DNA from: Haliscomenobacter sp.
Lineage (GTDB): Bacteria; Bacteroidota; Bacteroidia; Chitinophagales; Saprospiraceae
Direction of reading: 5' to 3'
NCBI RefSeq assembly: GCF_016718685.1
Contig: NZ_JADKCX010000077.1
Location: 1-29,763, forward strand
Length of the DNA stretch: 29,763 bases
Below the pieces are notes generated by a model that was not told the DNA's origin, did not search any database, and saw only the letters and a program-made list of their open reading frames with translations. Below, in pieces: positions 24,246 through 29,763 of this stretch (position 1 is the first letter of the stretch; each line of letters starts with the position of its first letter). Position numbers and translations under genes: made by a program.

Positions 24246-25067
24246 TCATTTCTTTTTTCGGAAAGAAAGCCCTGCCGAAGGCGTGAATCCCAGGTAAGGA
24301 TGGTAAGCCGCGGCACAATCAAAAACCAGGTTCTCCAAAATCGGCAAGCCAAAGCCAAAACTCCAGCCTCCCGGTGCAGTATTGATACCTGCCCGCAAAA
24401 AAATGAGTTTGGAAGGGTTGTATTCCATGCCAAAGCGCAGGTCAGCCGGAAAATCAATGTCTTTGACCAATTCTACCTGCACGCTGACCTTCTCGCCAAG
24501 CGGATAGGCCAACCCCGCACTAAACACCGTAGGCGTATATTCACGGGTCAGCACCTCTTGCCGGATGGCGTTGCGCACCTGGGCTGCCGCCCACAAGTTG
24601 GGCAAAAGTTCGGCTTGAACCCCAAAATCCAGATTAAAAAACGAACGGTTACCGTACTCAGCAAGGCTAATCTGCGCCCAATGCAATTGTCCGCCTATCC
24701 GCAATCGATCCGAAAGTTTGCGTGCATAAGCCACACCAACACCACTTTCCCGGTAGTCAAGGGTGCCAAAATTGCGCAGACTGAGTCCAAACACCCCTGA
24801 AAAGGTGGGCAATACGGCGCCAATGGCTGCTTGCCGCAAATCTGCCAGCAAAAATCGTTGTTCCACCATGCCCAAGGCACCAAATTCTTCCACCGCAGCC
24901 ATACCGGCCTGATTGCCAAAAAGGCTGTGTACATCCGTGAAATTCAGGCTGGTTTTGCCCATACCACTGCTGCGCGGTGAAATGGGCAGGAGGATTGCAT
25001 TTTGGGCTTGCAAGCTCTGGAAAATCACTCCTAATACTATGGCAACAATCGAGATAAAGCGATTCAT
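24246..25067 (-). CDS. Outer-membrane beta-barrel protein, PorV/PorQ-like
   Basis: Encodes 273 aa with a signal peptide (MNRFISIVAIVLGVIFQSLQ, cleavage near AQA). The mature start ILLPISPRSSGMGKTSLNFT with HSLFGNQAGMA is the N-terminal layout of FadL-type PorV/PorQ barrels. Many alternating beta strands follow (FSGVFGLSLRNFGTLDYRES, YNPSKLIFLRAGINTAPGGW) and the protein ends in a strand, GFTPSAGLSFRKKK. PorV/PorQ are outer-membrane parts of type IX secretion, but this protein is shorter than either, so it may be a paralogue with a different job. It is divergent from the PorP/SprF gene, with a 207-bp spacer in which I see no strong -7 box. Confidence 0.72.
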   Translation of the reverse strand: MNRFISIVAIVLGVIFQSLQAQNAILLPISPRSSGMGKTSLNFTDVHSLFGNQAGMAAVEEFGALGMVEQRFLLADLRQAAIGAVLPTFSGVFGLSLRNFGTLDYRESGVGVAYARKLSDRLRIGGQLHWAQISLAEYGNRSFFNLDFGVQAELLPNLWAAAQVRNAIRQEVLTREYTPTVFSAGLAYPLGEKVSVQVELVKDIDFPADLRFGMEYNPSKLIFLRAGINTAPGGWSFGFGLPILENLVFDCAAAYHPYLGFTPSAGLSFRKKK

Positions 25068-25274
25068 GGATCTTTGGTTGGCAGGTGGTAAAACTAAAAA
25101 TTTTACCCGTCATTACTGCACTTTTTGTATTTTTGAAAATGATAATAAATGTTAAACTCTGTATTTTAACAAAAAAGTAAACTCGAAGCGGTTTATCTTA
25201 GTGCCCAAACGTGTTTTTAGCTCATTTTCACTTGCGAACCAGAATCCCAAACACACGCTGAATAATTCCAAAAC

Positions 25275-26324
25275 ATGAAGCAAACCATACTTTTTTCGAT
25301 CCTGTTTTTGCCATTTTTGGTGAAACTACAGGCGCAAGACCCCCGCTTCGCCCAATTTTATGCCTCCCCTCTTCACGTCAATCCCGCTATGGCGGGTGTA
25401 ACCAGCGGTTCGGCTCGACTGGCCGTCAATTACCGCGACTTGTATTACAGCCTCTTGGGCAGCAAACCATTCCGAACCATTTCTGCCAGTTGGGACCAGC
25501 GGTTTCGGGCGGTGCAAAAAGATTATTTTGCCATCAGTGGCTCCGCCATGCGCGACCAAGCAGGTTTGGCCAATTTTCACCTGACCCAGTTTAATGTGGG
25601 AGGCTCATACCTCAAGCAAGTGAATGGCGGTCGTTATGCGGCCAATGAACAATACCTGGTGGTGGGTGCCCAAATGGGTTTTGCCCAACAATCGCTCAAC
25701 TGGTCGGATTTGTCTTTTTCGGCTCAATTCGATGGCAATGGGTACTTTTTTGATCCCAACGCCCCCAGTAATGAAGCATTTGATGGCCAGAGCAGCAATC
25801 CATACCTTGATTTTAATGCCGGAGGCTTGTGGTATGCCGTATGGGACGACAACAAGAGTTTGTACCTGGGTGGAGCCATGCACCATTTGAATACCCCCTC
25901 GGCTTCCTTTACCGGTGACGATCAAGTGCGCATTTTCAGGCGCTATACAGTACACGGCGGTGGAGAACTTCCCCTCACCAAACAATTGAGCCTCATGCCA
26001 GCCTTTTTGTTCATGCGCCAGGGGCCCATGATGAGTACAACCCTGGGAGCAAACATTCGCTACACCAATCGCGAGTGGAAAGAACTGGCCCTGCGCACGG
26101 GCATCTGGAGCCACGTCAACAATCGCGCCGACCGTGGTCTGGGGCTGGATGCCGTGATTGTTGCGGCCATTTTTGAACTGGAAAAATGGAATCTTGGATT
26201 CAGTTACGATATTACTTCCTCGGGCTTGAGTGCCTCCAATTATTCGCGGGGAGCTTTTGAAATGTCCTTGACTTATATCCGGCCTGACCGGAGTCGTTCA
26301 CGGTTGATTTGTCCGAAGTTGTAA
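25275..26324 (+). CDS. PorP/SprF family type IX secretion membrane protein
   Basis: Encodes 349 aa. Signal peptide MKQTILFSILFLPFLVKLQA, then QDPRFAQFYASPLHVNPAMA, the signature opening of PorP/SprF proteins. Beta-strand repeats follow through the barrel and it ends EMSLTYIRPDRSRSRLICPKL. PorP/SprF barrels sit in the outer membrane; some anchor type IX cargo or gliding components and often act on one partner adhesin. No large SprB-like or CTD-bearing partner is seen in this window, so it is an orphan copy here. The downstream caspase-lipase gene begins 69 bp later on the same strand; I see no terminator between them, so a shared transcript is possible but unproven. Confidence 0.88.
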   Translation: MKQTILFSILFLPFLVKLQAQDPRFAQFYASPLHVNPAMAGVTSGSARLAVNYRDLYYSLLGSKPFRTISASWDQRFRAVQKDYFAISGSAMRDQAGLANFHLTQFNVGGSYLKQVNGGRYAANEQYLVVGAQMGFAQQSLNWSDLSFSAQFDGNGYFFDPNAPSNEAFDGQSSNPYLDFNAGGLWYAVWDDNKSLYLGGAMHHLNTPSASFTGDDQVRIFRRYTVHGGGELPLTKQLSLMPAFLFMRQGPMMSTTLGANIRYTNREWKELALRTGIWSHVNNRADRGLGLDAVIVAAIFELEKWNLGFSYDITSSGLSASNYSRGAFEMSLTYIRPDRSRSRLICPKL

Positions 26325-26393
26325 GCATAAAAGTGGTCTATGATAAAAATATAGTTTAGTACAGCTATTATTCCCCCTAAAACTAAATCAGTG

Positions 26394-29300
26394 ATGACCA
26401 AAAAATGTTTCGCCCTTTTCATTGGCATCAATGGATACACCAAATGTGCTCCGCTTGCTGGCTGTATCAATGATGTGCTCGCCATGCGGGATTATTTCGA
26501 GGCATTTTGTAGTAAAAAACAGTTAGAGCCCCATTTCACGTTTTTGTTGGAACCTTCTGGCCACCATGAAGCCTCAAAATTGCAAGCCTTAGGGCTGAAA
26601 TACACTCGGCCCACCCGCGCCAACATCATCACCGCAACTCGGGCAATGTTCAAACAAGCCGATCCGCAGCGAGGAGACCAGTGTTTGTTTTACTACAGTG
26701 GTCATGGTTCAACCATGCGTGCCCCCGCAGCGTTTTTGGACTACGCATCCAGTGGACGGCTACAAACCCTGGTGTGCATCGACAGCCGCGACCCAGGAAA
26801 CCGCGACCTCATCGACAAAGAATTGGGCTATCTCTTTGCAGAAGGCTTGCAGGACAAAACCTTCGACCCCGACAATCCAGAGCGCCCAGGTGTACACTTT
26901 TTGTGCATCATGGATTGTTGTCATTCCGGCAACAATACCCGGGGCAAACAACGCAAGGTCTTTCCCCGGATGGTAGCGGGTACGAACCAACTGCAATCCG
27001 CCTCCGACCTGGAGGGTTTCGCTCCCGAAGGCAATGTTTTTTATGCCCCTTTGCTCAATGGAAAAGTAGATCGATACAATGGCCTGCACCATGCCCGATA
27101 CATTGGTTTTTCTGCCTCACGCGACCATGAATTGGCGCACGAAATGGAGTTTACCGACTCCATTCATGGCCATACAGATGAGCTTACGCGGCACGGCGTA
27201 TTTACCTGGAGCTTGTTGCGGGCGCTGTACCACAGTGGAGGTAGTTTGAGTTATGCAGAAATCATGCGCCGGGCGACCGCTGAAGTACGCAATCTGGTGA
27301 GTCGACAAATGCCACTCCTCTGGACGCAAGGAGAAACCCGTGATGAAGCGTTGGGGTTTTTCCGTGCCGAACGCCTCGATGTAGCCGAGGGCAATTTTCA
27401 AATTCCATTCAATTTTCAATTGGTTTTTATACCATACTTTCTTGATTTTGACGCAGCGATGGGTGCAGAACAACGTGTACTGCTCCAGGGAATTTTTAAG
27501 CGGCATTTCAAGGATAAAGCAACATTTGTTGCCTTGTCGAATAACAAACAGCAAACGCCGGATTTTTTGATCAATAGTGTATTGGACAAAAAAAAACGTA
27601 CACGTTACCTCCTCAGCAGGCCTGACAGCAATGTGCCCTTGTTTCCGCCACAAGAATCTCCACACCATTTTGTTTTTGACTTGAATCAGGTGGGCAAGTG
27701 GCACCATACTTTAGCCATGGCCAATCCAGCCATGGAAGAGCAATTCCGCAAAGACATAGCAGTTGAAATTCAGATTTTGGAAGGCCAAAAAATGAACGAA
27801 GAAACGGCTAGAGAATTGGCGCCCATCGACTGGCCAACCAAGCTGATCAACCCCGATCAAGTAAGCCTGCGTTATGTCAATAAAATTGCTCCGAAAATAA
27901 AGGTTAAAATCAGCAACACCCACCGCTTCAACAAGTATTGGGTTGGGTCCTTGTACCTGGATTCTCAATTTGGCATTGATCCCGGCTTCAATCCGGTCAC
28001 CCAAATTGGTGTCAATGCCGAAGCCCCTTTTGTACAGTTGATGGCCCAGGGTTTGCCCATCATCAGCAACAATTTGGACGCTGCTTATCACAAGTATGGC
28101 GTTACAGAAATCACCGATTATTTGCTGATTTTTGTGGCTTCCGAGCCCTTTGACCTGCAATATTTCCGCCAGCCGGGCATCCCTTTTGGCGGCCGTACCC
28201 GAGATACCCGCTCTTACCAAGACGAAAAAGAGGAAGAAGAAGACCAATGGTTTAGCATTAAAATTCCCATCCACATCCAACGACCCTTGCCTCCCGTACG
28301 GATAGGAAACAAAGCGGGAACTGAAGTCACCCGTACGGCCAGCAGTCTACTAACCAGCCCTTTGCCCCTGAGTTTTGAAGCGCCGAAAGGGTTTTCGGCC
28401 AGTGTACAAATGAGCAATCGCGCCCAGCTGAAACGCATGCTGGCGGTACTACAAGCCTTGAAATCGGACCAGGCTACCCATACGCTCCTGCCGCCGCCGA
28501 ATCTGTGGGATGGTACTACTACGGATGCCAACACGTTTTGTTATGGCATCGATGGTGACCCGGATAGCCACCTGAGTATACTGGAATTCAGCGAGGTAGA
28601 AGGATCGCTTAGCGCCGCCGCGCCACTCGGCCTCATCCCCAATGACCAGCTACAAGGCAAACTCAATGACCAAAGTCCGCTGAACTTGGAAGTACCTGGC
28701 TCGGAGCACGATTGTGTCATCCCTTACGGCTACCAGGCCTTGGCAGATGGGGAAAGTTTTTATCTGCCGATGGGCTTTACGGACGAAGAGGGCAACATTC
28801 AAATTGCTCAACTGCCCTCAGAAAGCCCCACTCAAGTAGGGATTGATCCCGAAGCAGGAGCTAGGAGTGCAAGTGGTTCGAAAAAAATGTTTTTCCAAAA
28901 AATCGTCTGGCGCCGCCTTTCGAGTCGCTACGAATACAATACGCTGGCGCTACATTCTGGTGTTGACGCCGAGCCGGTTTTGTACCGCAGTAAGGCTGCC
29001 CGCTACAGTGAAACCCGAGACAAGATCAAGGCCGCTTTGCAGGATGCAAAAAAAGTATTGCTGCTGGTCCACGGCATCACCGGAGATACCCTGGCCATGC
29101 GGGAAGCCATTTTTAGACGCAGTGAAATGCACCAGGATTTTGATGCCATCCTCACTTTTGACTATGAAAACCTGGATACCGATATCGAAAAAACGGCCCA
29201 ACAGCTGCAAAAAATGTTGCAGGATTGTGGCCTGACTGCCGACAAACGCCTGACCGTAGTAGCCCATTCGACGGGTGGATTGCTGAGCCGTTGGTGGATT

Positions 29301-29763
29301 GAAAAAGAGCAAGGCGCAGCGTATGTGCAAAAACTGATTCAGTTGGGCACCCCCAATGGAGGGTCGGAAATTGCCAGTTTCCGTCAAAAAATTGCCACCC
29401 TGCTGACGCTGGGCATCAATGCAGTAGAACGATTCAAACCCTACCTTGCACCCTTGTCTTTTCTGAGTGGTGGCCTGGGCAAACGGGGATTCAATACCCT
29501 GAACCAACTGCATCCGGGTTCTGAATTTTTGCAGCGGCTCAACAGCGGCAGTGCTCCCGAAGTGCCCTATTACCTCCTGGCCGGAGATACTTCCCGCACC
29601 GAAGCCCTCTTTGCAGAGGATGATCCGCTATGGAAAAAGATTTGGCGCTGCATCAAAGACCGTGGCCTCTACATCCTGGCCGAGGAGATCATCTTCGATG
29701 AAGAGCCCAACGACCTGGCAGTACGCCTGGAAAGTATGAAGGCCCTGCCCTGGGGGCATCAGC
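26394..29763 (+). CDS. Caspase-like protease fused to an alpha/beta-hydrolase (lipase-like), partial
   Basis: ATG at 26394 opens one uninterrupted frame to the right edge, at least 1123 codons, so the C-terminus is missing. Residues 1 to about 330 form a caspase/metacaspase (C14) domain: KKCFALFIGINGYTKCAPLA, LFYYSGHGS with His104, and CIMDCCHSGN with Cys176, the His-Cys dyad. Residues about 340-880 are unassigned; a segment at about 500-590 (VKISNTHRFNKYWVGSLYLD to DYLLIFVASEPFDL) resembles a DUF4384-type beta sandwich, and an acidic patch DEKEEEEDQ follows near residue 610. From about 885 comes an alpha/beta hydrolase of PGAP1/lipase style: VLLLVHGITGDT (His893), VVAHSTGGLLSRWW (nucleophile Ser959) and LGTPNGGS (985-991). 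No signal peptide, so cytoplasmic. An immune or cell-death effector role is inference. Confidence 0.85.
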   Translation, partial: MTKKCFALFIGINGYTKCAPLAGCINDVLAMRDYFEAFCSKKQLEPHFTFLLEPSGHHEASKLQALGLKYTRPTRANIITATRAMFKQADPQRGDQCLFYYSGHGSTMRAPAAFLDYASSGRLQTLVCIDSRDPGNRDLIDKELGYLFAEGLQDKTFDPDNPERPGVHFLCIMDCCHSGNNTRGKQRKVFPRMVAGTNQLQSASDLEGFAPEGNVFYAPLLNGKVDRYNGLHHARYIGFSASRDHELAHEMEFTDSIHGHTDELTRHGVFTWSLLRALYHSGGSLSYAEIMRRATAEVRNLVSRQMPLLWTQGETRDEALGFFRAERLDVAEGNFQIPFNFQLVFIPYFLDFDAAMGAEQRVLLQGIFKRHFKDKATFVALSNNKQQTPDFLINSVLDKKKRTRYLLSRPDSNVPLFPPQESPHHFVFDLNQVGKWHHTLAMANPAMEEQFRKDIAVEIQILEGQKMNEETARELAPIDWPTKLINPDQVSLRYVNKIAPKIKVKISNTHRFNKYWVGSLYLDSQFGIDPGFNPVTQIGVNAEAPFVQLMAQGLPIISNNLDAAYHKYGVTEITDYLLIFVASEPFDLQYFRQPGIPFGGRTRDTRSYQDEKEEEEDQWFSIKIPIHIQRPLPPVRIGNKAGTEVTRTASSLLTSPLPLSFEAPKGFSASVQMSNRAQLKRMLAVLQALKSDQATHTLLPPPNLWDGTTTDANTFCYGIDGDPDSHLSILEFSEVEGSLSAAAPLGLIPNDQLQGKLNDQSPLNLEVPGSEHDCVIPYGYQALADGESFYLPMGFTDEEGNIQIAQLPSESPTQVGIDPEAGARSASGSKKMFFQKIVWRRLSSRYEYNTLALHSGVDAEPVLYRSKAARYSETRDKIKAALQDAKKVLLLVHGITGDTLAMREAIFRRSEMHQDFDAILTFDYENLDTDIEKTAQQLQKMLQDCGLTADKRLTVVAHSTGGLLSRWWIEKEQGAAYVQKLIQLGTPNGGSEIASFRQKIATLLTLGINAVERFKPYLAPLSFLSGGLGKRGFNTLNQLHPGSEFLQRLNSGSAPEVPYYLLAGDTSRTEALFAEDDPLWKKIWRCIKDRGLYILAEEIIFDEEPNDLAVRLESMKALPWGHQ

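Overview
The window looks like chromosomal DNA of a member of the Bacteroidota, most likely a Saprospiraceae-type (Haliscomenobacter/Lewinella-like) organism. The evidence is gene content: a PorP/SprF-family type IX secretion protein, a PorV/PorQ-like outer-membrane barrel, a futalosine-pathway menaquinone gene, SelD/MnmH, WG-repeat proteins and Planctomycete-type cytochrome (PSCyt/PSD1/DUF1501) genes. Starts lack Shine-Dalgarno sequences, and several promoters fit the Bacteroidota TTG-N20-TAnnTTTG pattern. The genus is inference.

Layout. 1-2770 (+): 3' end of a PPK2 kinase, an Hsp15-type S4 protein, two small NTF2-fold proteins and an AT-hook/histone-H1-like protein. 2858-6011 (-): selD-mnmH (tRNA 2-selenouridine pathway) and hemF. 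6101-6988 (+): a nucleoside phosphorylase. 7051-9410 (-): a multi-TM segment followed by a patatin-like lipase, probably one protein split by a frameshift. 9411-10082: no gene; an IS21-like terminus, then about 480 bp of odd G/C-homopolymer sequence that looks like a badly resolved assembly join. 10083-11507 (-): a small membrane protein and a transaldolase, with a candidate 130-nt small RNA (own promoter and terminator) just upstream. 11838-16392 (-): a secreted WG-repeat protein of about 1110 aa and holA. 16480-23355 (+): a four-gene Planctomycete-type cytochrome cluster (PSCyt1-PSCyt2-PSD1, DUF1501, sugar isomerase/epimerase, DUF2231-cytochrome-LRR). 23361-25067 (-): mqnB and an outer-membrane barrel. 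25275-26324 (+): PorP/SprF. 26394 to the window end (+): one uninterrupted frame of at least 1123 codons encoding an N-terminal metacaspase-like protease, a middle region with a beta-sandwich-like segment, and a C-terminal alpha/beta-hydrolase (lipase/PGAP1-like) domain.

Two things stand out. The caspase-lipase fusion is the best candidate for an undescribed system: a single chain that could couple proteolytic sensing to membrane-lipid attack. Second, six genes (membrane-patatin, WG protein, holA, PSD1, DUF2231-cytochrome, mqnB) are each broken by one base in or beside a short homopolymer, and each is restored by changing one base. Because holA is normally essential and mqnB is a menaquinone gene, sequencing or assembly error is the simplest reading, and those genes should be treated as intact until checked.

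The spacers also hold a distinctive repeat family: long inverted arms built from short tandem words (GTTGAA/TTCAAC, GAATGAC/GTCATTC, GGTTCGG/CCGAACC), sometimes enclosing a 22-nt core of the type CTCGACTCCGCTCGGCGACC.
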